From: Citrobacter sp. Awk 4
Lineage (GTDB): Bacteria; Pseudomonadota; Gammaproteobacteria; Enterobacterales; Enterobacteriaceae
NCBI RefSeq assembly: GCF_028069725.1
Contig: NZ_JANEWG010000009.1
Span: forward strand, 1 to 64,000
Direction: 5' to 3'
Length of the DNA: 64,000 nucleotides
Shown one piece after another: positions 18,848 through 29,253 of the stretch. Numbering within the stretch: position 1 is the stretch's first letter; each line of letters starts with the position of its first letter. The position numbers and the translations under genes were made by a program. The notes beneath the pieces were generated by a model. The model did no database searches and was not told the DNA's origin. It was given only the letters and a program-made list of their open reading frames with translations.

Positions 18848-20719
18848 TTATAAACGCGAAAGCGCATTTTCCGGCTGCGGACGCGCAACGTAATGACCCG
18901 GCCCAACCAACTGCAATGACACGGGTGTAATGTGTTCCCCTCGCTTGCGAATATTGCTGGGAATATCATCGGATAACAGCACACGCTGCGGCCGATGCCG
19001 GGAAGGATCGGCCACCGGGACGGCCGCCATCAACTTACGGGTATACGGATGTTGCGGGTTTTCAAACAGGGCGCGGCGAGGACCGATTTCCACGATTTGC
19101 CCCTGGTACATCACCGCCACACGATGGCTGATTCGCTCAACCACCGCCATATCGTGGGAGATAAACAGCCAGGCAATCCCCATATCCCGCTGAAGATCAA
19201 GCAACAGATTGATTATCTGTCCACGAATAGACACATCCAGCGCGGAGACGGGTTCATCGGCAATGATCACCTTGGGATTGAGCGCCAGCGCGCGGGCAAT
19301 GCAGATTCGCTGACGCTGACCACCGGAGAACTCGTGCGGATACCGCCAGGCATGCTCCGGGCGCAAACCGACACGTTCAAGCAGCCAGGCCACTCGTGAC
19401 GCCGCCGCATCACCCTGTAGCACGCCATGAACGCTCAGCGGCTCCATAATGGAGTATCCCACCGTCTGGCGAGGATCAAGCGAGGCGTAAGGATCCTGAA
19501 AGATAAACTGAATATCCCGACGGAGCGCCTGCAATTTGCCCGCAGGAAGGATGTCAATACGCTGACCGTTGAAGGTAATCTCTCCGCGTTGCGATTCCAC
19601 CAGTCGTAATAACGCGCGTCCGGTCGTGGATTTGCCGCAGCCGGATTCCCCCACCAGCGAAAGCGTTTCGCCCGGCCAGAGATCAAAACTGACGTTCTCT
19701 ACGGCATGGACTTCCTGAGTCACCCGGTTAAAGATGCCGCTGCGCAATGGAAAACGCGTCACCAGATTACGCACCTGCAAAATAGGCTCACCGGCGACGA
19801 CCGTATCCTGTTCTGTCTGCAGTTCACGCTGTTGTGGGTCGCCGGGTGAAATGAGCGGAAAACGACGCGGAAGCGCATGTCCGCTCATCGCCCCCAGTTG
19901 CGGTACTGCCGCCAGCAATGCCTGGGTATACGGGTGCTGCGGGGCATGAAAAATCTGCTCAACGCTGCCGGTTTCCACGGCCTCGCCCTGATACATCACC
20001 AGAACCCGATCGGCGACGTCAGCCACCACCCCCATATCATGGGTGATAAAAATCACCCCCATCGACATCTCCTGCTGTAACACTTTGATCAATTGCAGGA
20101 TCTGCGCCTGAATTGTGACGTCCAGGGCCGTCGTCGGTTCATCCGCAATCAACACCGCCGGACGACACGACAGCGCCATTGCGATCATCACGCGCTGGCG
20201 CATACCACCGGAAAGCTGGTGCGGATAACGGGATAAAATGGCTTTTGCTTCGGGGATACGCACCTGATCGAGCATCCGCTTTGCTTCCGCCATCGCCTCT
20301 TCGCGACTGGCACCCTGATGCAAACGGATCGATTCGGCGATTTGCTCTCCCACGGTAAACACCGGGTTGAGCGAGGTCATCGGTTCCTGAAAAATCATGG
20401 CAATATCCGCGCCACGCACACGCTGCATCTGAGAAGCGTTTTGCTCGCCCAGCTCAATTACCTGACGATTACGCCGGCGCAGGAGCATTTCATCACACTG
20501 AATCTCTCCCCCGTCCTGCTCAATCAGACGCATCAACGACAGCGCAGTAACCGATTTTCCCGATCCCGACTCGCCGACAATCGCCAGCGTCTCTCCACGC
20601 TTGAGGCGAAACGAAAGATTGCTCACCGCGTTAACGCGTTGCTGCTCTTGTGAAAACGCAATATTCAGATTGCTGACGGCCAGTACATCGCTGGCGTCCA
20701 GTTCGTCACTGTGTGGCAA
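18848..20719 (-). CDS. gsiA: Glutathione importer ATP-binding protein GsiA
   Basis: A 623-aa protein with two fused ABC ATPase domains. Domain 1 has Walker A GESGSGKS, signature LSGGMRQR and Walker [10 protein letters not shown]; domain 2 has [16 protein letters not shown] and ADEPVSALD. Each domain ends with an oligopeptide-type C-terminal segment ([24 protein letters not shown]). The best start is a TTG (protein begins LPHSDELD in place of MPHSDELD), with AGGGGA upstream; this gives the E. coli length. It overlaps the 3-prime end of iaaA by 14 nt, so translation is probably coupled. Confidence 0.93.
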   Translation of the reverse strand: MPHSDELDASDVLAVSNLNIAFSQEQQRVNAVSNLSFRLKRGETLAIVGESGSGKSVTALSLMRLIEQDGGEIQCDEMLLRRRNRQVIELGEQNASQMQRVRGADIAMIFQEPMTSLNPVFTVGEQIAESIRLHQGASREEAMAEAKRMLDQVRIPEAKAILSRYPHQLSGGMRQRVMIAMALSCRPAVLIADEPTTALDVTIQAQILQLIKVLQQEMSMGVIFITHDMGVVADVADRVLVMYQGEAVETGSVEQIFHAPQHPYTQALLAAVPQLGAMSGHALPRRFPLISPGDPQQRELQTEQDTVVAGEPILQVRNLVTRFPLRSGIFNRVTQEVHAVENVSFDLWPGETLSLVGESGCGKSTTGRALLRLVESQRGEITFNGQRIDILPAGKLQALRRDIQFIFQDPYASLDPRQTVGYSIMEPLSVHGVLQGDAAASRVAWLLERVGLRPEHAWRYPHEFSGGQRQRICIARALALNPKVIIADEPVSALDVSIRGQIINLLLDLQRDMGIAWLFISHDMAVVERISHRVAVMYQGQIVEIGPRRALFENPQHPYTRKLMAAVPVADPSRHRPQRVLLSDDIPSNIRKRGEHITPVSLQLVGPGHYVARPQPENALSRL

Positions 20720-21671
20720 CGGTATCCCCTTTTTCCCGGTAGATCCCCGTGGTTGGCGTATCCCCGGCATATCCCCAGGCACGATACATACCTTCGCAGT
20801 TAAACGGCAGGGCGACATTTCCTTCATGATCGATAGCGATTAATCCACCGCGACCACCCAGCGCCGGTAATTTTTCCATCACGACGCGCTCACAGGCGTC
20901 GGCAAGACTCAGCCCGCCGTAATCCATCAACGCGGCGATATCGTAGGCCGCCAGCGTGCGGATAAACACCTCGCCGGTTCCCGTACAAGAGACCGCGACG
21001 CTGGCATTATTGGCATAGCACCCTGCGCCCACCAATGGGCTATCGCCGACGCGGCCAGGCAGTTTATTGGTCATGCCGCCGGTTGAAGTCGCCGCCGCCA
21101 GATTGCCGTCTTGATCCAGTGCGACGGCACCGACAGTGCCCATTTTATTCATCTCATCCAACGGCGCGCCGCTGTGGTCGAGCGCGGTTTTACCTGCGGC
21201 GCGAGCCGCCAGCAACTGTTCGTGGCGCTCGGGAGTCGAAAAAATATCGGGTGAAACGCGCGCCATCCCCTGCGAAAAAGCAAAATTTTCTGCCCCCTCG
21301 CCCACCATCATGACGTGCGGGCTATGCTCCATCACCAATCTGGCGGCGAGCACCGGATTACGCAACTGGCTCACCCCGGCAACAGCACCGGCTTTCAGCG
21401 TGTTGCCATCCATGACACAGGCATCCAGTTCGTGGGTTTCATCGCGGGTAAACACCGCGCCAATACCGGCATTAAATAAGGGACACTCTTCCAGCAAACG
21501 CACTGCTTCTGTCACCACGTCGAGCGCGCTTTCCCCCGCTTCGAGCATCCTTTGCCCTGCTTCAACAATGTCCGACAACGCCCGGATGTAGCGCTGTTCT
21601 TGCTGTTGGCTCAATTGCGCGCGGGAGATGGCGCCTGCGCCGCCGTGTATCGCAATGACTGCTTTGCCCAT
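20706..21671 (-). CDS. iaaA: Isoaspartyl peptidase / L-asparaginase IaaA
   Basis: A 321-aa N-terminal nucleophile hydrolase. The precursor cleaves itself before Thr179 ([12 protein letters not shown]), and that Thr becomes the nucleophile. It removes isoaspartyl residues from dipeptides and hydrolyses asparagine. Length and cleavage site equal E. coli. It is the first gene of the iaaA-gsiABCD operon, and the gsiA start lies inside its last codons, linking peptide breakdown to glutathione uptake. Confidence 0.95.
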   Translation of the reverse strand: MGKAVIAIHGGAGAISRAQLSQQQEQRYIRALSDIVEAGQRMLEAGESALDVVTEAVRLLEECPLFNAGIGAVFTRDETHELDACVMDGNTLKAGAVAGVSQLRNPVLAARLVMEHSPHVMMVGEGAENFAFSQGMARVSPDIFSTPERHEQLLAARAAGKTALDHSGAPLDEMNKMGTVGAVALDQDGNLAAATSTGGMTNKLPGRVGDSPLVGAGCYANNASVAVSCTGTGEVFIRTLAAYDIAALMDYGGLSLADACERVVMEKLPALGGRGGLIAIDHEGNVALPFNCEGMYRAWGYAGDTPTTGIYREKGDTVATQ

Positions 21672-21860
21672 TTTTGTCGTCCATTAACGGTGGCACATAC
21701 TTTTGCTATAAATATCAGAATTATTACGAATTCTTCATTCAATTTTTGAATATAGAAAGATGCAAGCAGCATGTAAAGGTTACGACCGGGGTGGCATACA
21801 GTCTGCCTGCATTTTCTGACATAATAGCCGGATTCGAATTTGCCACGCAGGAGTATTTCC

Positions 21861-23096
21861 ATGGAATTTACCGCAGGATTAATGCCGCTTGAATCGGCAC
21901 TCACGCAAATGTTATCGCGCATTACCCCGCTTACCGCCGTCGAAACGCTACCGCTGGTGCAGTGTTTTGGTCGCATTTTGGCAAACGACGTTGTCTCTCC
22001 CCTGGATGTGCCGGGGTTTGATAACTCCGCGATGGACGGCTACGCGGTACGCTTAGGCGATCTGGCCTCCGGTAAACCGCTTCCTGTGGCCGGAAAAGCC
22101 TTTGCCGGGCAGCCTTTTCAGGGTGAATGGCCGACGGGGACGTGCATCCGCATTATGACTGGCGCCCCTGTCCCGGCAGGCTGTGAAGCGGTAGTGATGC
22201 AGGAACAAACGGAACAAACTGACGAAGGTGTCCGCTTTACTGCGGACGTTCGCGGCGGACAAAACATTCGCCATCGCGGAGAAGATATTAACGCGGGCGC
22301 CGTTGTGTTTGCAGCGGGAACACGCCTGACCACCGCAGAGCTGCCGGTGCTGGCTTCGCTGGGCATCCCCGATGTCCCGGTGGTCCGTAAAGTGCGTGTG
22401 GCGCTGTTCTCGACAGGCGATGAACTGCAACTGCCAGGCCAGCCGCTGGGCGACGGGCAAATTTATGATACTAACCGCTTAGCGGTACATCTGATGCTGG
22501 AACAGCTCGGTTGCGACGTTATCAACTTAGGCATTATCCGCGACGATCCGCATGCGTTACGCACCGCTTTTGTGGAAGCTGACAGCCAGGCGGATGTGGT
22601 GATTAGCTCCGGTGGCGTCTCTGTGGGCGAAGCGGACTACACCAAAACGATTCTGGAAGAGTTGGGCGAAATTACGTTCTGGAAGCTGGCCATTAAGCCC
22701 GGTAAACCCTTTGCGTTTGGCAAGCTCAACAACAGCTGGTTCTGCGGTCTGCCGGGCAACCCGGTCTCCGCCGCGCTGACGTTTTATCAGCTCGTTCAGC
22801 CACTGCTGGCCAAACTCAGCGGCAACACCGCCTGTGGACTGCCTGCACGCCAGCGGGTACGCACCGCTTCTCGCCTGAAGAAAACCCCAGGGCGTCTTGA
22901 TTTTCAGCGTGGCGTACTACAGCGCACAGCCGACGGTGAACTGGAAGTCACTACCACCGGACATCAGGGCTCGCATATTTTCAGCTCATTTAGCCTGGGG
23001 AACTGCTTTATTGTGCTGGAGCGCGATCGTGGCAATGTGGAAGCGGGCGAATGGGTGGAAGTCGAGCCGTTTAACGCGCTGTTTGGAGGTCTGTAA
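21861..23096 (+). CDS. moeA: Molybdopterin molybdenumtransferase MoeA
   Basis: A 411-aa enzyme that inserts molybdate into adenylylated molybdopterin. The N-terminal part has [16 protein letters not shown], the central MogA-like domain has FSTGDEL and [12 protein letters not shown], and domain IV follows. The start MEFTAG, with CAGGAG upstream, gives the E. coli length; a 7-residue upstream extension is unlikely. Its TAA overlaps the ATG of moeB. It is divergent from iaaA across 189 bp. Confidence 0.95.
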   Translation: MEFTAGLMPLESALTQMLSRITPLTAVETLPLVQCFGRILANDVVSPLDVPGFDNSAMDGYAVRLGDLASGKPLPVAGKAFAGQPFQGEWPTGTCIRIMTGAPVPAGCEAVVMQEQTEQTDEGVRFTADVRGGQNIRHRGEDINAGAVVFAAGTRLTTAELPVLASLGIPDVPVVRKVRVALFSTGDELQLPGQPLGDGQIYDTNRLAVHLMLEQLGCDVINLGIIRDDPHALRTAFVEADSQADVVISSGGVSVGEADYTKTILEELGEITFWKLAIKPGKPFAFGKLNNSWFCGLPGNPVSAALTFYQLVQPLLAKLSGNTACGLPARQRVRTASRLKKTPGRLDFQRGVLQRTADGELEVTTTGHQGSHIFSSFSLGNCFIVLERDRGNVEAGEWVEVEPFNALFGGL

Positions 23097-23845
23097 TGGC
23101 TGAGCTCAGCGACCAGGAGATGATGCGCTACAACCGGCAAATCATTCTGCGTGGCTTCGATTTTGACGGGCAAGAAGCCTTAAAAGCGGCACGCGTGCTG
23201 GTGGTAGGGCTGGGTGGACTGGGATGCGCGGCTACGCAATATCTGGCAAGCGCGGGGGTAGGTAATCTGACACTGCTCGATTTTGATACGGTGTCGGTTT
23301 CCAATTTGCAGCGTCAGACGCTGCACAGTGACGCGACGGTCGGGCAAGCCAAAGTTGAATCCGCCCGTGACGCGCTGATGCGTATCAATCCGCATATCAT
23401 CATCTCCCCGATTAACGCTCTGCTGGAGGATGAAGCCCTTCATACGCTGATCGCTGAGCATGACCTGGTGCTGGATTGTACCGATAACGTAGCGGTGCGT
23501 AACCAGCTCAACGCAGGATGCTTCGCCGCAAAAGTGCCGCTGGTTTCCGGCGCGGCTATCCGCATGGAAGGCCAAATTACCGTCTTCACCTGGCAGGACG
23601 GTGAACCTTGCTATCGTTGCCTGAGTCGTTTGTTCGGCGAGAATGCGCTGACTTGCGTGGAGGCGGGCGTCATGGCGCCGCTGATCGGCGTGATTGGCTC
23701 GTTGCAGGCCATGGAGGCGATTAAATTACTGGCGCAGTACGGAAAACCCGCTTCCGGCAAAATCGTCATGTACGACGCCATGACCTGCCAGTTCCGCGAA
23801 ATGAAGTTAATGCGTAATCCAGGCTGTGAGGTGTGCGGGAAGTAA
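23096..23845 (+). CDS. moeB: Molybdopterin-synthase adenylyltransferase MoeB
   Basis: A 249-aa E1-like enzyme that adenylates the C-terminal Gly of MoaD so it can receive sulfur. The nucleotide loop is GLGGLG, and the ATP-site Arg lies in the MMRYNRQI region. Zinc is held by CYRC near 172-175 and CEVC near the C-terminus. Start and stop are coupled with moeA (TAATG). Confidence 0.96.
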   Translation: MAELSDQEMMRYNRQIILRGFDFDGQEALKAARVLVVGLGGLGCAATQYLASAGVGNLTLLDFDTVSVSNLQRQTLHSDATVGQAKVESARDALMRINPHIIISPINALLEDEALHTLIAEHDLVLDCTDNVAVRNQLNAGCFAAKVPLVSGAAIRMEGQITVFTWQDGEPCYRCLSRLFGENALTCVEAGVMAPLIGVIGSLQAMEAIKLLAQYGKPASGKIVMYDAMTCQFREMKLMRNPGCEVCGK

Positions 23846-23853
23846 CCCCGTCA

Positions 23854-23874
23854 GGGTGGGCATGGAGCCCACCC
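23854..23874. terminator. Hairpin between convergent moeB and fsaA
   Basis: GGGTGGGC-ATGGA-GCCCACCC, a strong GC-rich stem between convergent stops; no T run. Confidence 0.55.
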
Positions 23875-23885
23875 GGTATCAGAAC

Positions 23886-24548
23886 TTACAGAGATGTCCG
23901 CCCAAAGGCGCACTGCCAGTCGTGCTCAAATTTCTTCACCGCCGCATCCACTGCCGGAGAGCTGATCAACAGCTGGGCAACATCCAGTGGGAGCGTAATG
24001 GATTCACATCCTACCAGCAGGCAATCCAGCGCCTGACGCGGCGTTTTAAAGCTGGCCGCCAGAACTTTAGCGTGCGGCGCATGCATGTGCAGCAGTTGCT
24101 GGAGTTCATTGACCGTCTGAATGCCATCACCGCCCTGCGCATCGAGACGGTTCACGTACGGCGCAACGTAATCCGCCCCAGCCAGCGCCGCCAGCAGCCC
24201 TTGCGCAGCACTGTAAACCGCCGTACCCAGCGTTGGGATACCTTCAGATTTCAGCAATTTAATGGCGGCCAGACCTTCTGAGGTGACAGGGATCTTCACC
24301 ACGATGTCAGGAATAATCGCCCGCAGTTGGCGCGCATCGCCGACCATTCCTTCTGCCGTGGTTGCCATCACCTGGGCAAACAAACGTCCTTTCCCGCCCA
24401 TCGCTTCATACAGCTCAGGCAACAGCACATCCAGCGACTTTTTACCTGCGGCAACAATGCTGGGGTTAGTGGTTACACCCGCCAGCGGAAAAACGCGCGC
24501 CAGGGCTGCTACGGCATCGACATCAGAAGTGTCCAGATAGAGTTCCAT
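23886..24548 (-). CDS. fsaA: Fructose-6-phosphate aldolase FsaA
   Basis: A 220-aa transaldolase-like class I aldolase that splits fructose 6-phosphate into dihydroxyacetone and glyceraldehyde 3-phosphate in vitro; its physiological role is open. The Schiff-base lysine is Lys85 (IVVKIPVT). I take the second of two nearby ATGs because GAGGA lies 7 nt upstream and the length then equals E. coli. It is divergent from ybiY across a 134-bp gap with a palindromic motif. Confidence 0.95.
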   Translation of the reverse strand: MELYLDTSDVDAVAALARVFPLAGVTTNPSIVAAGKKSLDVLLPELYEAMGGKGRLFAQVMATTAEGMVGDARQLRAIIPDIVVKIPVTSEGLAAIKLLKSEGIPTLGTAVYSAAQGLLAALAGADYVAPYVNRLDAQGGDGIQTVNELQQLLHMHAPHAKVLAASFKTPRQALDCLLVGCESITLPLDVAQLLISSPAVDAAVKKFEHDWQCAFGRTSL

Positions 24549-24631
24549 AATCATTCCTCAAACTGTGAGATTTAGCATGGATTAACGATAGCACGGCAAA
24601 ACCTCTCGGTTAGTTGACTTGCGTCAATATA

Positions 24632-24647
24632 ACTTTCATTCGAAAGT
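24632..24647. promoter_or_regulatory. Palindromic motif, copy 1 (fsaA/ybiY gap)
   Basis: ACTTTC-ATTC-GAAAGT, a perfect inverted repeat 35 nt before the ybiY start. Near-identical copies precede ybiV and ybiU. The TTTC...GAAA shape resembles operators of DeoR-family regulators; no cognate regulator is identified. Confidence 0.65.
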
Positions 24648-24682
24648 AATTTAATCTTTATACGAAACAAGAGGGCCGATTT

Positions 24683-25582
24683 ATGATTTTCAACATTCAG
24701 CGCTATTCCACTCACGATGGCCCAGGTATACGAACCGTGGTGTTCCTCAAAGGCTGCTCCCTGAGCTGTCGTTGGTGCCAGAACCCGGAGAGCCGCGCAC
24801 GTACGCAGGATCTTTTATACGATGCGCGTTTGTGCCTGGAAGGCTGCGACCTCTGCGCTCAGGCCGCGCCAGGTGTGTGCGAACGTACGCTGAATGGCCT
24901 GCTGATCCACCGTGAGAAACTGACCGACGCTCATATGAATGCACTCACCCACTGCTGCCCGACGCAAGCGTTAACCGTGTGCGGCGAGATGAAAAGCGTG
25001 GAAGAGATCATGGCCACCGTGGTGCGCGATAAACCCTTTTACGATCGCAGCGGCGGTGGAATTACCCTCTCCGGCGGCGAACCGTTTATGCAGCCAGAAC
25101 TGGCGGCCGCGCTCTTCAAAGCCAGCCACGACGCAGGCATTCATACTGCCGTTGAAACCTGCCTGCATGTGCCCTGGAAATACATCGAGCCCTCGTTACC
25201 GAATATCGACCTGTTTCTGGCAGACCTGAAGCATGTTGCCGACGCCCCGTTCAAACAATGGACCGATGGCAACGCCGCACGGGTGCTGGAAAATCTGAAA
25301 AAAGTAGCCGCCGCAGGGAAAAAAATCATTATTCGCGTGCCGCTGATTCAGGGTTTTAATGCCGATGAAGAAGCAATAAAAGCCATTACCGATTTTGCCG
25401 CCGACGAACTGCACGTCGGTGAAATCCATTTTCTGCCCTACCACACGCTGGGCATCAACAAATACAACTTACTCAGTCAACCCTACAACGCCCCAGACAA
25501 ACCGCTTGATGCGCCTGCGCTGCTAGACTTTGCTCAACAGTACGCCTGCACGAAAGGTTTGACCGCGACTTTACGAGGATAA
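24683..25582 (+). CDS. ybiY: Glycyl radical enzyme activase YbiY (PflE)
   Basis: A 299-aa radical-SAM activase that would place the glycyl radical on YbiW. The radical-SAM cluster motif is Cys25-x3-Cys29-x2-Cys32 ([10 protein letters not shown]). A ferredoxin-like insert with Cys51, Cys55, Cys58 and more ([10 protein letters not shown]) carries extra iron-sulfur clusters, as in activases of dehydratase-type enzymes. [12 protein letters not shown] binds SAM. It lies 5 nt before ybiW in the same transcription unit and should act without oxygen. Confidence 0.93.
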   Translation: MIFNIQRYSTHDGPGIRTVVFLKGCSLSCRWCQNPESRARTQDLLYDARLCLEGCDLCAQAAPGVCERTLNGLLIHREKLTDAHMNALTHCCPTQALTVCGEMKSVEEIMATVVRDKPFYDRSGGGITLSGGEPFMQPELAAALFKASHDAGIHTAVETCLHVPWKYIEPSLPNIDLFLADLKHVADAPFKQWTDGNAARVLENLKKVAAAGKKIIIRVPLIQGFNADEEAIKAITDFAADELHVGEIHFLPYHTLGINKYNLLSQPYNAPDKPLDAPALLDFAQQYACTKGLTATLRG

Positions 25583-25587
25583 TTCCC

Positions 25588-28020
25588 ATGACCACACTGA
25601 AACTGGATACACTCAGCGACCGCATCAAGGCACACAAAACCGCGCTTATCCATATTGTGAAACCGCCGGTATGTACCGAGCGCGCCCAGCATTACACCGA
25701 GATGTACCAGCAGCATTTGAATAAACCTATTCCGGTCCGTCGTGCTCTGGCGTTGGCTCATCATCTGGCGAAACGTACCATCTGGATCAAACACGACGAG
25801 CTGATCATCGGCAACCAGGCAAGTGAAGTCCGCGCTGCGCCTATCTTCCCGGAATATACCGTCTCGTGGATTGAAAAAGAGATCGATGACCTCGCCGATC
25901 GTCCGGGCGCCGGTTTTGCGGTCAGCGAAGAGAACAAACGCGTGCTGCATGAAGTTTGCCCGTGGTGGCGTGGTCAGACTGTTCAGGAACGCTGCTACGG
26001 TATGTTTACCGATGAGCAAAAAGGTCTGCTGGAAACGGGGATCATCAAAGCGGAAGGCAACATGACCTCCGGCGATGCGCATCTGGCGGTCAACTTCCCG
26101 CTGGTGCTGGAAAAAGGTCTCGACGGTCTGCGTCACAAAGTCGACGAGCGTCGTTCCCGCATTAATCTCACCTGCCTGGAAGATCTCCACGGCGATCAGT
26201 TCCTGAAAGCGATTGATATCGTCCTCGATGCGGTGAGCCTGCACATCGAGCGTTTTGCCGACCTGGCACGCGAAATGGCGGCCACCGAAACGCGCGAAAG
26301 CCGCCGCGACGAACTGCTGGCCATGGCGGAAAACTGCGATGTGATCGCCCACGAACCGCCAAAAACCTTCTGGCAGGCGCTGCAACTGTGCTACTTCATC
26401 CAGCTTATTCTGCAAATTGAGTCTAACGGCCACTCCGTCTCGTTCGGTCGTATGGACCAATACCTCTACCCGTACTACCGTCGCGACGTCGAGCTGAACC
26501 AGACGCTGGATCGCGAACACGCCATTGAGCTGCTGCACAGCTGCTGGCTGAAACTGTTGGAAGTGAACAAAATCCGTTCCGGTTCCCACTCCAAAGCGTC
26601 TGCCGGTAGCCCGCTGTATCAAAACGTGACCATTGGCGGTCAGAATCTGGTTAACGACCAGCCGATGGATGCGGTTAACCCGCTCTCCTACGCCATTTTA
26701 GAATCCTGCGGTCGTCTGCGCTCAACACAGCCAAACCTCAGCGTGCGCTACCACGCAGGGATGAGCAATGACTTCCTCGACGCCTGCGTACAGGTGATTC
26801 GCTGCGGCTTTGGGATGCCGGCCTTTAACAACGACGAAATCGTCATTCCGGAATTTATTAAACTCGGCATCGACCCGCAGGATGCCTACGACTACGCGGC
26901 TATCGGCTGCATCGAAACCGCCGTTGGCGGCAAGTGGGGTTATCGCTGCACCGGGATGAGTTTTATTAACTTTGCGCGTGTGATGCTGGCGGCGCTGGAA
27001 GGCGGTCGTGACGCCACCAGCGGGAAAGTCTTCCTGCCGCAGGAAAAAGCGCTCTCTGCCGGTAACTTCAATAATTTCGACGAAGTGATGGAGGCCTGGG
27101 ATACCCAGATTCGCTACTACACCCGTAAATCGATCGAAATTGAGTATGTGGTCGATACCATGCTGGAAGAGAACGTACATGACATTCTCTGCTCAGCGCT
27201 GGTCGATGACTGCATCGAACGCGCGAAAAGTATCAAGCAAGGCGGCGCGAAGTATGACTGGGTTTCAGGTCTGCAGGTGGGGATCGCCAACCTCGGCAAC
27301 AGCCTGGCCGCCGTGAAAAAACTGGTCTTTGACCAGGGTGCGATTGGTCAGCAGCAGCTGGCGGCAGCACTGGCTGACGATTTTGAGGGATTAACTCACG
27401 AACAGTTGCGCCAGCGTCTGATCAACGGCGCGCCGAAGTACGGTAACGATGATGATAGTGTCGATACCCTGCTGGCCCGCGCTTACCAGACCTATATTGA
27501 CGAACTGAAACAGTACCATAATCCGCGTTACGGTCGTGGCCCGACGGGTGGCAACTACTATGCCGGCACGTCGTCTATCTCCGCAAACGTCCCCTTTGGC
27601 GCTGCGACAATGGCAACACCGGATGGCCGCAAAGCCCATACGCCGCTGGCAGAAGGCGCGAGCCCATCTTCTGGTACTGACCACCTCGGCCCCACGGCGG
27701 TGATTGGCTCCGTCGGCAAACTGCCGACCGGCTCCATTCTCGGCGGTGTGCTGCTCAACCAGAAGTTGAATCCAGCCACCCTGGAAAATGAGTCCGACAA
27801 GCAGAAGCTGATGATCCTGCTGCGCACCTTCTTTGAAGAGCACAAAGGCTGGCATATTCAGTACAACATCGTGTCACGTGAAACCTTGCTGGAAGCGAAA
27901 AAGCACCCGGACCAGTATCGCGACCTGGTCGTGCGCGTCGCAGGCTATTCCGCCTTCTTCACCGCGCTCTCTCCGGATGCTCAGGACGATATCATCGCCC
28001 GTACCGAGCATATGCTGTAA
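25588..28020 (+). CDS. ybiW: Glycyl radical enzyme YbiW (PflF)
   Basis: An 810-aa pyruvate formate-lyase-like enzyme of unknown substrate. The thiyl-radical cysteine is Cys441 in AAIGCIETA, and the glycyl radical site is Gly786 in RVAGYSAFF. The single Cys followed by Ile-Glu (CIE), rather than the Cys-Cys pair of PFL, fits dehydratase or C-O lyase types, so it is probably not a pyruvate formate-lyase. It is activated by YbiY upstream. The neighbours are an aldolase and a sugar-phosphate phosphatase. Confidence 0.93.
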   Translation: MTTLKLDTLSDRIKAHKTALIHIVKPPVCTERAQHYTEMYQQHLNKPIPVRRALALAHHLAKRTIWIKHDELIIGNQASEVRAAPIFPEYTVSWIEKEIDDLADRPGAGFAVSEENKRVLHEVCPWWRGQTVQERCYGMFTDEQKGLLETGIIKAEGNMTSGDAHLAVNFPLVLEKGLDGLRHKVDERRSRINLTCLEDLHGDQFLKAIDIVLDAVSLHIERFADLAREMAATETRESRRDELLAMAENCDVIAHEPPKTFWQALQLCYFIQLILQIESNGHSVSFGRMDQYLYPYYRRDVELNQTLDREHAIELLHSCWLKLLEVNKIRSGSHSKASAGSPLYQNVTIGGQNLVNDQPMDAVNPLSYAILESCGRLRSTQPNLSVRYHAGMSNDFLDACVQVIRCGFGMPAFNNDEIVIPEFIKLGIDPQDAYDYAAIGCIETAVGGKWGYRCTGMSFINFARVMLAALEGGRDATSGKVFLPQEKALSAGNFNNFDEVMEAWDTQIRYYTRKSIEIEYVVDTMLEENVHDILCSALVDDCIERAKSIKQGGAKYDWVSGLQVGIANLGNSLAAVKKLVFDQGAIGQQQLAAALADDFEGLTHEQLRQRLINGAPKYGNDDDSVDTLLARAYQTYIDELKQYHNPRYGRGPTGGNYYAGTSSISANVPFGAATMATPDGRKAHTPLAEGASPSSGTDHLGPTAVIGSVGKLPTGSILGGVLLNQKLNPATLENESDKQKLMILLRTFFEEHKGWHIQYNIVSRETLLEAKKHPDQYRDLVVRVAGYSAFFTALSPDAQDDIIARTEHML

Positions 28021-28026
28021 CCTTCA

Positions 28027-28057
28027 TGCCCGGTGGCGCTACGCTTACCGGGCCTAC
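28027..28057. repeat. REP element after ybiW
   Basis: TGCCCGGTGGCGCTACGCTT continuing to ACCGGGCCTAC, an enterobacterial REP/BIME hairpin. A near copy follows glnH at 47462. Confidence 0.8.
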
Positions 28058-28107
28058 CCGTTTCTCCCCCCTGGCCGGGTAAGGTGCAACCGCAACCCGG
28101 TGCTTTC

Positions 28108-28123
28108 ACTTTCATTCGAAATT
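28108..28123. promoter_or_regulatory. Palindromic motif, copy 2 (upstream of ybiV)
   Basis: ACTTTCATTCGAAATT, 14 of 16 bases identical to the copy before ybiY, 69 nt before the ybiV start. Confidence 0.6.
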
Positions 28124-28192
28124 AAATTTGTGCTTCAGGTCACATTGTTATTAGAATGTTGCTGGTCGCAGTAATATTCTGGAGAGCAATGT

Positions 28193-29008
28193 ATGACCGT
28201 AAAAGTTATCGTCACCGATATGGACGGGACTTTTCTCGACGACGCCAAGCAGTACGATCATGCGCGTTTTATGGCGCAGTATCAGGAACTGAAAAAACGC
28301 GATATTGAATTTGTCGTCGCCAGCGGCAATCAGTATTACCAGCTCATCTCCTTCTTCCCCGAACTCAAAGATGAAATCTCTTTTGTCGCCGAAAACGGCG
28401 CGCTGGTTTTTGAGCATGGCAGGCAACTGTTTCACGGCGAATTGACCCGACACGAATCGCGCATCGTGATCGGCGAATTATTAAAAGATAAGCAACTCAA
28501 TTTCGTCGCCTGTGGTTTGCAAAGCGCTTACATCAGCGAAAATGCCCCTGACGCCTTTGTATCGCTGATGTCAAAGCACTATCACCGCCTGAAACCGGTG
28601 AAGGATTTTCACGACATCGACGACGTACTGTTTAAATTCTCATTGAACTTAGCGGATCAGCAGATCCCCCAGGTGATCGACTCACTGCATACCGCGCTGG
28701 ATGGCATTATGAAACCGGTCACCAGCGGATTCGGTTTTATTGACCTGATCATTCCAGGCCTGCATAAAGCCAACGGCATTAGCCGCCTGTTAAAACGCTG
28801 GAATCTGTCACCGCAAAATGTGGTCGCCATCGGTGACAGCGGTAACGATGCGGAAATGTTGAAAATGGCGCGCTACTCGTTCGCCATGAAGAATGCCGCA
28901 GACAGCATCAAAGCCCTCTCCCGCTTTGCCACTGACGATAATAATCACCAGGGCGCGTTGAACGTCATTCAGGCCGTGCTGGATAACACCGCCCCATTCA
29001 ATGAGTGA
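28193..29008 (+). CDS. ybiV: Sugar phosphatase YbiV (SupH)
   Basis: A 271-aa Cof-type HAD phosphatase. Motif I is DMDGT (residues 9-13) and the late acidic motif is [11 protein letters not shown]. coli YbiV dephosphorylates sugar phosphates such as ribose 5-phosphate and fructose 1-phosphate. It is a same-length paralogue of YbjI at 2.8 kb. It has its own promoter region with the shared palindrome and is followed by a strong hairpin. Confidence 0.94.
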   Translation: MTVKVIVTDMDGTFLDDAKQYDHARFMAQYQELKKRDIEFVVASGNQYYQLISFFPELKDEISFVAENGALVFEHGRQLFHGELTRHESRIVIGELLKDKQLNFVACGLQSAYISENAPDAFVSLMSKHYHRLKPVKDFHDIDDVLFKFSLNLADQQIPQVIDSLHTALDGIMKPVTSGFGFIDLIIPGLHKANGISRLLKRWNLSPQNVVAIGDSGNDAEMLKMARYSFAMKNAADSIKALSRFATDDNNHQGALNVIQAVLDNTAPFNE

Positions 29009-29048
29009 ATCAGAAATCTGAAGCGGGTGCTTTAATGCCAATTCGTTG

Positions 29049-29098
29049 AGGAATGAGGGAGAACCTTTGACTCTGGTGAAGGGTTCTCCTTAATTCCT
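29049..29098 (+). terminator. Long hairpin after ybiV
   Basis: AGGAAT-x-AGGGAGAACC pairs with GGTTCTCCTT-x-ATTCCT, two stacked stems around a 16-nt loop. Probable terminator or RNA-stabilising structure. Confidence 0.65.
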
Positions 29099-29222
29099 GA
29101 ACGCCCCTTTAGAGCATTGCGCTCCAGTTTTTACTCCTCTCTTTGCATTCTTTTCACACTGTCGAAAATTTCAACTTGCATTAACTTATTTTTAACTTAA
29201 AGTATCACTTGTAAGTTATATT

Positions 29223-29238
29223 TCTTTCGAATGAAAGT
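29223..29238. promoter_or_regulatory. Palindromic motif, copy 3 (upstream of ybiU)
   Basis: TCTTTCGAATGAAAGT, the reverse complement of ACTTTCATTCGAAAGA, differing by one base from copy 1. It ends 15 nt before the ybiU start, so a bound protein would block transcription or initiation. Confidence 0.6.
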
Positions 29239-29253
29239 TTATGTGAGGTGTTT

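Noticed and set aside
25534-26622. Open frame of 362 codons on the minus strand opposite ybiW
   Set aside because: It mirrors the codon structure of the glycyl radical enzyme; the product looks compositional only.
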